Positions 1-10,625 of a stretch of 64,000 nt of DNA are shown in pieces (position 1 is the first letter of the stretch; the number at the start of each line of letters is the position of its first letter). Both the position numbers and the translations under genes were made by a program. Origin of the DNA: Valencia hispanica. Lineage: Eukaryota; Chordata; Actinopteri; Cyprinodontiformes; Valenciidae. The notes below the pieces were generated by a model, which saw nothing but the letters and a program-made list of their open reading frames with translations, made no database searches and had not been told where the DNA came from. The stretch covers positions 41,055,000 through 41,118,999 of the forward strand of contig OY747710.1 in the NCBI GenBank assembly GCA_963556495.2, read 5' to 3'.

Positions 1-330
1 TTTTTCTACCTAATGGCAGTCAGTTACCTCTGGTGAGCACATGGAGGGCTGTGCGGCTCCCCCCAAAGAAATGCCACCCCACACCATTACTGACCTACTG
101 CCAAACCGGTCATGCAGGAGGATGTTGCAGGCAGCAGAACGTTCTCCACGGCGACTCCAAACTTTGTCATGCCTGTCACATGATCTCAGTGTTAACCTGC
201 TTTCATCTGTGAACAGCACAAGGCACCAGTGGTGAATTTGCCAATCTTGGTGTTCTTTGGCAAATGCCAAACGTCCTGCACGGTGTTGGGGCGTAAGCAC
301 ACCCCCACTTGTGGAGGTTCTGATACCATA
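1..330 (-). mobile_element. Tc1-like transposase fragment (central catalytic region)
   Basis: The minus strand 300-10 is an open frame that reads RAGRLAFAKEHQDWQIHHW, then VLFTDESR (with the first catalytic Asp) and SVMVWGGISL, all hallmarks of fish Tc1 DD34E transposases. The N-terminal HTH and the last catalytic region are absent, so it is inactive. It belongs to the same subfamily as the copy at 36092-36737, which keeps a different segment. Confidence 0.85.
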
Positions 331-903
331 GTATTTGTTAACAAGTGACGAAAAGTGTCTTCATGCCGTTATCGCAGATGCTTCCTCCCATCAGGAGGTA
401 AAACTCTATAACCATCAAACTCAATAAATGTTGACGTCTGTGTTGCAACTTTCAATGATTTTTCTCACTGCAAATAACAGCAGGGACATCTGTTGGCACA
501 GTTTATATTTTTCACTTTTGTAATTATGTTGTTGTTGTTTATTACAAAAATACAGATGCTTTAAATATTTTCAAATTATCCTGCTCAGTTGCACATTCCT
601 CAAATCGGAGTATGCCATTTTGATTCTGAATAACTGCACAGCACTTTAGTTTTTTAAGTCTGTCCTTAATGTACATATTATTCTTAATTCTGCTTTATAT
701 TTTTCTCATGTTAATCCAAGTGCTTCAATTACCTGTCACCTTGTTAATGCTACAGCTGAATTCCTACATTTATCAAACTATAATGCATGTATTGAATAAA
801 CCCAATAGACCATTCAGCAGGTCACAATATCAACATATTAACAGGTTTAAAAAGGGAAAAATGAAAAACCAAGCAACAATATTGTGAATTATTTAGACGA
901 GCG

Positions 904-1096
904 TTCCACAACCCTGAACTTCAAAGCACACTGCCCTGCATATTTTAGATGTTTCCCTGCTTTAACACACCTTCGGGAGATTGCAGGTCAGCAAAAGCCT
1001 GTTATTCAACAATCAATTGAAATCAGGTGTGCTGAAGCAGGGAAACATCTAAAACATGCATGGCAGTGTGCCTTGAGAAGCAGGGTTGAAAAACAA
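904..1096. repeat. foldback MITE, copy 1
   Basis: About 190 bp that folds on itself: the left arm (CACACTGCCCTGCATATTTT, AGATGTTTCCCTGCTT) is repeated inverted on the right (CATCTAAAACATGCATGGCA). Three related copies are at 22754, 30613 and 61752. Confidence 0.75.
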
Positions 1097-1311
1097 TGGT
1101 TTAGACTAAAAGAACAAAATAAAGGAGCTCAATTGTCTGTTGGTCTGAGCTTTAGAGCACCGAACATGAGATTCCTATTGTGTTGGAAGCCCCACTATGT
1201 GACTGAGACACACAGGGAATATTTGATAAATAACACAAAAAACATTCTTTATTTTTTGTCACTGTCGCTGACTTCAAATCTGCTATAACAGCTACAAAAA
1301 TATATTTTTAT

Positions 1312-2103
1312 TAGTGCTGTCATGAGATAAAAAATTTTTTGAGATTAATTATGATCTGTAATTAATTAATCTTTTTAATCTCACCTAATAATTGCTGAGA
1401 AAAGCCCTCACCTTGAGGCATTTTCTTTTAAATTCATTACATTATTGTGGTAGAACAAAAGTTTGATACATGTAATTTAAAAAAAACTGGCTTTATGAAG
1501 TCATATATTGTATTTAACAGACTTGAACAGATGCAGTCCCAGTCATTTACATTCTGCTGTTTTTGTGACTAGTCCCAAGTGGCGCCTGCAACCTTCTGCT
1601 TCGAGCATGCGCGATTAATTAGCGTTCTGGACGCAGTGGGGTAAATATCTTCTCTGAGTCCAGCTGTATTACGGGTTAAAACAACATGGAATATACGCAT
1701 TATTTTTTAATACCAATGCTAGATTTGCCGCTAGTTGTTTTGTTTTGTTTTTTTTAGAAAGAATCGCTAGAGGTGTCTTAAAAACTCGCCAAATAAAGCA
1801 AAGTTGGCAACATTGTCGGCAACTAAGCGTTCCTCCTCACCTCGCCCTCCCCACCACGATGGAAGCCAGTCATCTCATGATGAGTTTACAGCCAACCGAT
1901 GTCCACCTTAGGGTGTGGTTAACCACGAACAACTCAAGCACAAGATGCCCAGTGCATAAAACTGGTTTTATTTAAAGGGAACTCGCATGCAGAAGCTGTA
2001 AAATTAAAGATTAAAAATTAGATTAACGCGATTAAAAAACATAGCGCGCTAAATATGGCTGTAATTAATTGACCGCAATTAACGCGATAATTTGACACCC
2101 CTA
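1312..2103. mobile_element. hAT-type nonautonomous element
   Basis: Terminal inverted repeats TAGTGCTGTCA and TAGGGGTGTCA are flanked by ATTTTTAT (1304-1311) and ATTTTTAG (2104-2111), an 8-bp target duplication with one mismatch, typical of hAT. Subterminal ATTAATTAAT and ATTAACGCGAT motifs are repeated inverted. No transposase frame is present (792 bp). Confidence 0.7.
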
Positions 2104-2437
2104 ATTTTTAGTAAACATTTCTTTGAGACAGATCCTTCTAAGGCACCAAAATATAAAGTAAATATTTTTGTATATTTCAGCAATTTCTTTTAACCACAAT
2201 GAATAATAAAATCACTGTAATAAAGCTAAGTTCGCTAACATGTCAGCTGAGTTTGCGCAGAGAAAATCCAAAAGCGGGCCTAAAGCTGAGTTCACACTAT
2301 GCGACCGTCAGCTGACGGAGAGCTTGAGTCGGTCTGTAGTTGCTCAAAGACAATCCGACCGTCATCGAGCACGGTGGTTTTTGGATACCAAGCAAAGTCA
2401 TGCAGCTGAGACCAAATGCTAATCATTTTGGCCTTAC

Positions 2438-2555
2438 CTGGTGGACTGCATCTGCCTCGTTGTCTCTGGGTCCTCGAACATCTTCACAATCGGTTCCGTC
2501 TCCCCTTGCAGCTGCTTCAGCTGGGCCACAACCTCTGTCCTCTTCTCTTTGAGAG
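2438..2555 (-). CDS. EIF3E: EIF3E coding exon 3
   Basis: The acceptor CAG ends at 2556 and the donor GTAAGG starts at 2437. The two bases at the 5' end complete a Thr codon split by intron 2 (human has Ala here), followed by [16 protein letters not shown]. The exon ends inside an Arg codon (AG). Length is 118 nt. Intron 2 is only 248 bp (2556-2803). Confidence 0.95.
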
Positions 2556-5500
2556 CTGACGAGAGGATGATTAAGAAAGATATTAGTTACAGCAACATCA
2601 TAAAACAGCATGTACAGAGTCTGGACCCCAGCGCTGAAAAGGCTGTAAAATAAAAGTTTAGTGCTAAATCAATGGCGAATGGAGTGAGTGGTGCCTTTTA
2701 TGATGCCTATCAAGCAATATTAACCGTATTGATTGATTCTGTGGCCGTTTGCTATAGAGAAGAAGGGATAAGCAGTGTGTATACAGGAAGCGCCAACACT
2801 TACTATGGGGAATGTCCTTGTCAGGGTAGAGGTTTCTGTAAACATCCATGGCAAAGTCCACCATGTTGGTGTCGCTGAGGAGATCCAGTTTCCCACGAAG
2901 AAGTTCCTCCTCATTGTAGATCTGTGAAAGCCACAAATTCATTACAGGAAGGAAAATTCATTAATCAGACCCATGACAACCTTATATACCAGAAAGCAGA
3001 AGCAGTTTCTTTCCTGTTCATTTTTAGCTCATGTTTCTGATTCCTGTCCTCTCCAAGAACCACACAACTGAATAAGCTGCCTCGGCCTATGAAGCTGACA
3101 GTTGTGCCAGATAAACATTAAATCTCGTTTCTACAAAGAAGCCAGTCAGTGTCCTGGTGAGAACTGAACTGAACCAATCAACCATCATCACTTGCTGGCC
3201 CCGCTTTTATTTCAAATTATGAGTAACTGAAAGGCGGATGAAAAACGATTCACCTAAGATCTGAATATTGTACCAATGTGAATCCAATAAAAGCTTTTTT
3301 ATTGAGATACAGTCTTGCAGTGAATTACTCAAACAGATTGAACTTCTCACATATAGTCACATTACACAGTGTTTTATTGGGATAGACCAACACAAAGTTG
3401 CACAATTAAAAGCAGATGGAAAAAGGGATAATTACCATTCAGGGTTGTTTGTTTGTTTTTTATAGAAAAATAAATAAAAAATCGGGACAGTGTGGCATGT
3501 ACATGTATTTTGTCTCTTTTACACTGATACACCTAAAAAAAGAAAAAGAAAAATCGCTTTCAGATGTTTTGGTCTATGGCCAACATGCTATGTGTTGTGG
3601 AAAACTAAAACTCCACATCCCCCGTGAACCCCCCATCCCAGTGGTGAAACGTGGTGGTGGTAGCATAATGCTGTGGGGATACCTTTATTCAGAAGGGACA
3701 GGGACACTGGTCAGAGTTGGTAAAAAGAGGAATGCAGCTAAATACAGGATAATCCTGAAAAAAAACATCTCCAAGGTTGAAAAACTGTTTTGGAAGATCA
3801 ACCCTCCAGCAGCACAAGGACCCAAAACATAGGCTACAGCCAGAGTTACAATGGTGTTGTTTAGATCAAACCACATTTATGTGTTAGAGTTATCTAGTTA
3901 AAGTCTAAACCTAAATCCATTTAAGAATATATGGCAAGACGAAGAAACTGATCTTCCCAGATGCTCTCCATCCAAACTGACTTTGCTTGCAGTTATGTCT
4001 CTAGAAGTCAAAAGCTGGTAGAAATGAATTCTAAACGGCAAACAACATGCAAGTTTTAAATGATCATTTTATTTATAGAGGGCGAAAAAAACTATCCAAA
4101 CCAACCTGACCCTATGACAAACACTCCCCCTTGGTAAATGTTGTATCAAATCTGATTAACAAATTATTTTATTGTATTATAAGACTTGTAGGATCAAGAA
4201 ATCCCCTAAATTGAACCTACAACATGAAGACGTATCCGAAAAAAGGCAATAATCATGACTTGATCTAAAGAAATTCCAGAAAAGATAAACAACCGTACTG
4301 ACACCACCCGTTCTGTTTCAGTCACATGACCCTGTGGTTTGTTTTTGCACCTGTCTGATTTTGCATTGATCATAACCTGCACTCGTGTATATATTAATCT
4401 GTTTACCCCATTTTATTTTTATTTATTGCATGCTTACACATAAATCTTTATCTTATGTCTGCACAAAGTGCCGCAGCAATTTCCTAATGTTGTGAACCTG
4501 TGAACCAAAAACATATGGCAATAAAAACTTTTCTGATTCTGACATCAATCAGTGTGGAAAGACTTAAAAACCAATTGCTAAGGCTTGGGACAAAAGTTCT
4601 AGAAGCAACACGCGTTAGCCAGCCAACCAACCAAATTTGCTCCAAAAGCTCATTTCATCTTTCTTTCCCAAACCAGCTTCAGCTCTTAACTGGCTAGTGT
4701 CTACTAAGCGCCAGTTCTTTGTGTTTCACCCTGGAACCTTTTTAGGAGAAAAGCCCAGATTAACAACTCGTTACGTAGGTCATAAAATAAAACACTGCAC
4801 ACCTCACTTATCTCAGTCAGTGATTCAACAATAAGAAAGCCACTGGGTAAAAACAGCAGCTATGGAGGAGTCCCAAGGCCAAAAATCCCTGCTGACCAAA
4901 GAGAACATGATGGCTCATCCCGCATTAGCCAAATAAAGAAAATATTGCCGCTTCGGCCCTTTGGAGAAATCTTCTTTGGACACCAAAGTTAGAGCTTTTG
5001 GAAGATGTGCATCCCATTAAACCAGGCGTTAAAATTAACAGCATTTCAGAAAAAGAACATCATAACAGCAGTCAAACAGAAAGGGTTTTGGAGTGGCCTA
5101 GTCAAAGCCCAGGCTTAAATCAGATTGAAATGGAAGGGCACGGGTATATTAACATTCATGCTAAAAAACATAAAAATAATCCCCCAAAGTGGCTAAATTT
5201 ATCAAATTCTCCAAAGGGAGGGATACGTTTTCCACAGTCACCTGAGTCCAATAACTTGGTAGTAATAAACACTTGATAGCAGTTGTTGCCACCTAGAGTT
5301 AAATTTAGGGGGCAATCACTATTCACATATGGCAAGATTGGTTCAGGCTGCAGGGGGGGGGGCTCCCCCGTTTTAATAAATGGAATGATCATTGAAAATA
5401 CAGCCTTTAGTATTTACTCAGGTTGTCTTGGTTTGATTATATAAAACATTTAAAGGAGTCATCACCTGAAATTTTCACTTTTCCACGTGAAAACATGTAT

Positions 5501-7923
5501 ATTATGGTTTCTCAATGATTTTATACTGACCGGGAAGCCGACATTTAAAAGTGGAGCCTTTGTTTACGCTTGGCTTCTTCAACCAGCCCACGCGCACTCA
5601 TATACGTAATCTTAATTCCTCCCCCGTCTTGACGTCAAATCGGCAGGATATACCATATAAGGATATTTCGCAGACCATTGGTCAGAGGGCTAATGAATCA
5701 TCAAGCCGATTTGCTTGTGTGGTTGATCATGTTTTTCCTGCATGGTTCATCCGAAGGCAGCGGTCAAACAATGAATTCTATTTCTGGTTTGTCTGACAAC
5801 GACAACAAGGCAAAAACACCACCTGATAGCCAACGTTTAACTCTATAACTCAACTCTAAAGTGAAGAAAAGTTGACTTCGTCTCTGTTAATGTAATATTC
5901 TACATTAAATGAAGGCAAACCTATTTGGGAGAAACTAACAACATGCATTTTAGCTCGTTATTGATGCTATGGTGTGTCTTAGTCAAAATGATCGTCTTTA
6001 CCATTCAGAGACATCTTGCTGTAGGCGTCCTTATAAGGACATATAAGGTTGAATTCCGTAGATCACGGCCAGGTCGGGTTCAGTCATAACTTGAGCCACC
6101 AATCAACGCGCCCCTCATTTGCATTATTATAATTACCATCCAGGCAATATTGTCTCGCGAGACAATTTTGCCTTTAGAAAAAAGGGTCAGAAAAGCACCA
6201 GTTTTTCTTTTCTTTTTTTTAAATGGCCTGAACGACTGCAGAAATAGGTTATGACTCCTTTAAGTTGATAAAATAAAATAAAAATCAAATGGAAGAAATC
6301 TGTGAGAAGCAACATTTTCTTTCACCACACCCTACATCACCCAGCCGCAGATGTGAGGAGACTTCGGTGTCACGCCCAGGATTAAAAGAGCATCCACAGG
6401 TAAAACCTTGAAGCCATCATTGAATGTTGCATTCATTTGTATTTATTGCAGCACATGTGGGGTTTTTTTTGTTCCCCTAGCATAATATAAGCATCTTTGC
6501 AATATGATCTGGTAATGTTCATTTATTAAATATGGAGTTTTTCCAAGTAATTTCATGAATTCTGTTTCGAATCTTGACATGAATACCCACACAATTACAG
6601 TAGTAGGTGAGTAAAAGTGGGGGGGGGATTCATTTCACACCCGCCCAAATGAGGACCAAAACCAAAATAAATTAGAAGTTTTATGCGGTATTAAATGACA
6701 TAAGATAAGACATTCGAACACTCCTGTAACAACTCACCTATATAATTCATGACAGTACTTAACTACACTCAAAAATGAACTATTATGCAATGGTTTAACT
6801 ACATGTTTGTTTATGGTCATAAAATAGCAATAAGCGGGGACAACTGGGGGTGCAAATGTGCCGAGTAAAAACCTAACATGTAGCCATTATGCTTGGTCAT
6901 GGGGTGGGAATGAAAAGACTAATAAAGACAAACGTATTGCCTTCAATAGGTATGGATAACAAGCGCTAAATTCATGGACATCCAGCATGTTCTGCAAAAA
7001 CTCAACGCGACAACTAGCATAAAGTGATGGAGATGCGACGTCCAGCCCTCGTTAACACCCCTGTGTATTAATTACACATTTAAGTCAAAATCTCCGCTCT
7101 GTGAACTGAGCTAATCTGTTAATGAGCCTAAACTAAGAGAGTTTGTCAGAGCAAACTAGGCGAGAATCTGTAAGAAAACAGCTCTCATGATGAAAAGAGC
7201 TGGAGAGCTTATATTATTACCCAGCAGTAAAGCTAACGTAACGCTTCTGGGAGCTAGCGTTGCGTAGGAGCTATTTTATGATCCAGAATATCCCGCTGAG
7301 GCAGCAACAGCAGCTCCTATTTATACTATGACACCAGTATAATAGCTCCGCACATTATTGGACACAACTACAGTAGTTCAAAGTAGTAAAAGATGCATTT
7401 TAACAAGCTTAACATTGCAAATGCTAGCGTAAAGTGACCATTACTACTGTGGGTACTTCCGATTCTTCCCTTCGCACTACTTAGGGTAAAATGTTAGCGT
7501 TTCTCATCCGTTATATTTGAGTGCATTTTTGAGGTTCCTAATATATAAATAAATTTTTTTAAGTAATGTTATGTCTGAGCAATTGCTTTTGACATTATTT
7601 CACCAGAAACAGCGGTCCACCACTTTTCAAAAGCCTGAATTGTGCTTTTACTTTGAAAACAGTTTCCTCCCCTCTTCCGCCTTAAGTGTGGAGCCTTAAC
7701 ACGCGGGAAGAAAATGTGGCCATCTATTCCTTCGCGTGCTTTAGCCTCTGCGGTGGTCTAAATCGCATTGTTTGATCGGTTGAAACCACGAAAGACAATA
7801 AATAAATGTGTTTAATGTTGATATGTTTCATACCTCTTTGACGGACAGGAACTCCAGCAAAGGAAAAACGAGATGACGGTCTAAGAAGTGGGCTATTTTA
7901 GTGGTGAGGTCGTACTCCGCCAT
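2438..7923 (-). CDS. EIF3E: eukaryotic translation initiation factor 3 subunit E, N-terminal part (exons 1-3)
   Basis: eIF3e is a PCI-domain subunit of the cytoplasmic eIF3 complex, which recruits mRNA to the 40S ribosome. Three minus-strand exons (7834-7923, 2804-2921, 2438-2555) join in frame. The first encodes [20 protein letters not shown] and continues to LEFLSVKE; the second starts [19 protein letters not shown]; the third contains [20 protein letters not shown] and ends RQMQST. These match the N-terminus of vertebrate eIF3e as I know it, nearly residue for residue; a lysine in LYPDKDIPH is extra relative to my recollection of human. About 108 of roughly 445 residues are present. The C-terminal PCI domain lies beyond the left edge: no exon 4 match was found in 1-2437. 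Start codon choice follows the conserved MAEYDL. Head-to-head neighbour is EMC2. Confidence 0.96.
2804..2921 (-). CDS. EIF3E: EIF3E coding exon 2
   Basis: The AG acceptor lies at 2923-2922, the first codon is ATC (Ile31), and the GTAAG donor starts at 2803. The exon is 118 nt: 39 codons plus one base, so the intron splits the codon after DIPH. Intron 1 (2922-7833, 4.9 kb) holds Tc1 relics and a TTAA element. Confidence 0.95.
3268..4160 (+). mobile_element. degenerate Tc1-like element with transposase remnant
   Basis: Carries the fish Tc1 terminal-repeat phrase TTTTATTGGGATAGACCAAC (3371-3390) and then a decayed transposase: [20 protein letters not shown] within 3416-3832, and a further piece, [12 protein letters not shown], near 3910-3940 behind stops and frameshifts. 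It lies in EIF3E intron 1. Confidence 0.75.
4850..5290 (+). mobile_element. second Tc1-like transposase relic
   Basis: The frame at 4998-5276 contains [15 protein letters not shown], the Tc1 motif around the last catalytic residue (usually PSQSPDLNPIE). The preceding sequence is degraded, with no intact frame. Confidence 0.7.
5450..6263. mobile_element. TTAA-flanked MITE (Kolobok/T2-like), family C
   Basis: Bounded by TTAA at 5450-5453 and 6260-6263 with inverted ends AGGAGTCAT / ATGACTCCT. TTAA target sites are used by piggyBac and Kolobok elements; the TTAAAGG start resembles Kolobok T2-MITEs more than the CCC start of piggyBac. No transposase frame; 814 bp in EIF3E intron 1. Confidence 0.6.
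6264..7833. other. EIF3E intron 1, promoter-proximal part
   Basis: No gene, repeat family or tandem repeat recognised. It is the likeliest place for intronic regulatory sequence of EIF3E, but nothing specific is visible. Confidence 0.4.
7834..7923 (-). CDS. EIF3E: EIF3E coding exon 1
   Basis: Thirty whole codons from ATG (7923-7921) to ...SVKE, then a GT donor (7833-7832, GTATG). Phase 0 junction. The start context is CAAAGATGG, a good Kozak site. Confidence 0.96.
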
Positions 7924-7990
7924 CTTTGCGCCGGGTAAGAGGAAGTGGATGTGTGATGCAGCTGTATACAGCCGGATTGACCAATCAGAG
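7924..7990 (-). promoter_or_regulatory. EIF3E: EIF3E 5' UTR and core promoter with TOP-like pyrimidine tract
   Basis: On the minus strand a C-initiated pyrimidine run, CTTCCTCTT (7945-7937), sits about 13 nt upstream of the ATG and overlaps an ETS-type CACTTCC. A CCAAT box (7981-7985 on the plus strand) lies about 60 bp upstream of the ATG; NF-Y sites work in either orientation. No TATA box is seen. eIF3e mRNA is known to belong to the terminal-oligopyrimidine (TOP) class, whose translation is controlled by mTORC1/LARP1, so the tract is a plausible cap site. The exact start of transcription is inferred. Confidence 0.55.
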
Positions 7991-8880
7991 ACATGCTGAG
8001 CATCCTCAAAGAAAGCAGAGAAGAAGACGATGTGAAAACATATTACACCTCAAATATTTAATAGAAATGATAGAAGTTATTGTGGATATTATAGACTACT
8101 AGAAACATTAGACCATGTATTTTAAAATGTACTAAATATGTACATAAGAAATAATAATATTTGTGGTTCATTATAATAAGAGTAAGTTAAGAATAAATGA
8201 AATATTTCAAAAATAATCAAGGGGATTTGGTCTTTTGGGACTATTTAATTTTTAGTTTTTTTAATAAACCGGAGTTTTACTCCAATTTAAATGGTCGCAG
8301 GAAGAAGAAGACGGACCCCGTGAATAAATGAGGGTTTTAATGTTACAGCTGAATGCACAGAAATATTCAATGGTATTAAAGTATTATTACAAAACATTTT
8401 TGTAATAATAACAATGAAATGTATGTACCATCATTTAGATAATTGCTTTAAGTCTTTTAAAGAAGTGCATTTAATTGGACCGAATACATCTAGTCAAATA
8501 CAGTCTATTATGTATTACAAATACAGTAATACATAATTACTTAATTTTGGAATTTAAAAAAAGTAATATAACTCTATTTGCCTGTTATGCTGGCATTTAG
8601 CAAAGCAGTGTCTAAACAACTGATTTCAACTGTATATAATAGGCCTATAAAGGTGTGCAAAGGGGATGGCGTTAAACAAATCTTCCTACAAAAGTTGCAT
8701 CAATGTAGATAACGACCAGGGAACTTTCAGGGAACGTTCCTATTAGATTGCCGAAAATTGCTCTGTCTAAAACAAGTCTTCAGGGAAAATTCCCAAAAGA
8801 TTCACTTAAGATCGCATAGTGAAAGTTGTGATCTTTGGGCAATCTTTAGGTAATATTTAGAGATAACAGTTCAGGAGGAA

Positions 8881-9165
8881 CAATGTCGTTTTTGTCCTGT
8901 TTGTGGAACACTGGATCAGCTCTAAGCAGTGTCCTGGAGGGTGCATGGAATTTCCCCAACCGTTCTACATGTGTTTTGTGGATTAGGAGAAAATGTTAGG
9001 CCGTGTCCTTCGGGGAGTCCTGTGGGGGGTACTCCGGGGGTATTGGGTACCAGACCCTTTGAAACGGGCTGTTAGGTCCCTGTACGACCAGTATCAGAGC
9101 TTGGTTCCATTGCCGGCAGTAATTCGGGCTCGTCTGGTGAGAGTAGGACTCTCGATAGGTTATAC
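8881..9165 (+). mobile_element. non-LTR retrotransposon fragment (reverse transcriptase core)
   Basis: The translation reads MCFVD, a stop, then EKMLGRVLRGVLWGVLRG and RAVRSLYDQYQSLV, matching the fish LINE motif FVDLEKAFDRVPRGVLWGVL. The stop replaces Leu and the Asp of AFD is lost; the fragment ends at VRVGL, just before the LRQGCPLSP box. It is clearly dead. Confidence 0.75.
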
Positions 9166-9284
9166 TCTAATTTACCATTCGTGAGTATTCCCTGAAGAGT
9201 TTGGGGAAGACAAAGTTTAGTTTGGTTTCACAAATATTTTGGCCTGTTGACTCATAATGCTGTTGTTTATAACTGCAAGGCATC

Positions 9285-9370
9285 CATGCATTATCTGTAC
9301 CCGTCCATCCTATGCAGGGTTGTGGGGGGGGTCTGGTGCTTATCTCCAGCAGTCACGGGGCGTTGCAGTG
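9285..9370 (+). repeat. short fish interspersed repeat
   Basis: Contains CCTATGCAGGGTTG and TATCTCCAGCAGTCA, phrases typical of an abundant fish repeat of the form 'TATCTCCAGCAGTCACTGGGC'. Only about 85 bp survive. Confidence 0.45.
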
Positions 9371-10138
9371 TTGATCTAGTGAAGCATTTCCATTATAAAG
9401 GTGGGTCCAAGTGAACACTTTGATGAATATAAAAACACAGGCTTTCCTCCAGACACCACTGATATTGCTCCCAAAACTTCTTTATGAGGCTGAATCCCAT
9501 TGAGGGCAAATATAGTCCCAGTGACACCCCCCCCCCAGACACACACACCACCACTCACAAGGCTGCTAAATTATAATGAAAACAACCATGTCATTTCCAT
9601 CCGCCTGACTTTTCCAAAAGGTTAGAATGTCTTTACTGTGACTCTGGACCGTCCTTCTTTGTCTTCCCTGCTTTCAGCAGCTGACACATAAAGGTGGCCA
9701 TGTGTTAACCATATCCTGCTGACAGCAGCCAATATCAGCTTCTAAATGGCCCATCTCTAATAGGTTTCACTGCTACCTTGTTTTCTTGACAACCCTGCTG
9801 TGCCGTCTTGTGTCCCTGCACAATTCCCCCCTTGTAGGCTCTGGAGTCTCTCTCACTTCAACCCTCACTTCTCTCCTCTGGCTGATGGCAGGTAGAAATG
9901 AGTCATGAACAGACAGCACTCTCAGTGGCCTGTTGGTGTTTTACTGGGTGCTTCTGACACGGCCAGCTTTCGCTCAGCAGTAGTTGCCCATTTATAAATG
10001 AAAAGGAGTGAAAAATACAGCTTGTACCCTGCCGAAACCTCTCCCGTGTTGCCCTTATTATTTCAGGAAAGATTGTATAATAATCTTTTCTGAAGGTAGA
10101 ATACTTTTACAAACAGAAATCTTCAAAGTGTGACATGC
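9371..10138. other. intergenic, nothing recognised
   Basis: Unique-looking sequence with short mononucleotide runs only. Confidence 0.4.
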
Positions 10139-10625
10139 TTTTGGATTCAGCACCAAAGGGTTAATACTTAGTAGCATCATTGTTGGCTGCAGTTACAGCT
10201 GCAGGTCTATTAGGTAATGTCTCTGTCAGCTTTTAGACTGACATTTTCCCCCATTCTTCTTTGCAAAATAGATCAAGCTCAAAGGTAACGAACAGAGACT
10301 GTCTGTAAGTAACAATTTTCATGTCTCACTACAGATTCCATTCTGGATTTGAGTCTGAACTTTGACTGGGCCAGTCTAACCCATATATACAGTATGCTTT
10401 CATCTGAACCATTCCATTATAGCTCTGGCTAAAGTAGAGCCCTTCACCCCAGTTTGAGGTGTTTTGTGGCCTCTGACAGATTTTCTTCTCGGATTGTCCT
10501 TTTAATTAGCTATTTCTATCTTCCCAAGAACTCTAACTAGCTTCTTTGTGGCTCCCAAGGAAGCACAACCCCAGAGCATCATGGTGGTGGCACTACAATC
10601 TTTAACGGTGGGATGTGTTTGGGGT
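10139..10625 (-). mobile_element. old Tc1-like relic
   Basis: The antisense strand still shows the transposase phrase around MMLWGC (plus strand 10564-10590, ccccagagcatcatggtggt) and neighbouring Tc1-type text. No frame is open. Confidence 0.5.

Noticed and set aside
884..1288. 134-codon frame
   Set aside because: It runs across the foldback MITE at 904-1096 and has no protein similarity that I recognise.
1..2437. EIF3E exon 4
   Set aside because: No minus-strand match to the DGRMLFDYLADKHGF region that follows exon 3 was found, so exon 4 lies beyond the left edge.
3416..3832. 138-codon frame, the longest in the window
   Set aside because: It is a decayed Tc1 transposase segment fused to non-coding sequence, not a host gene.
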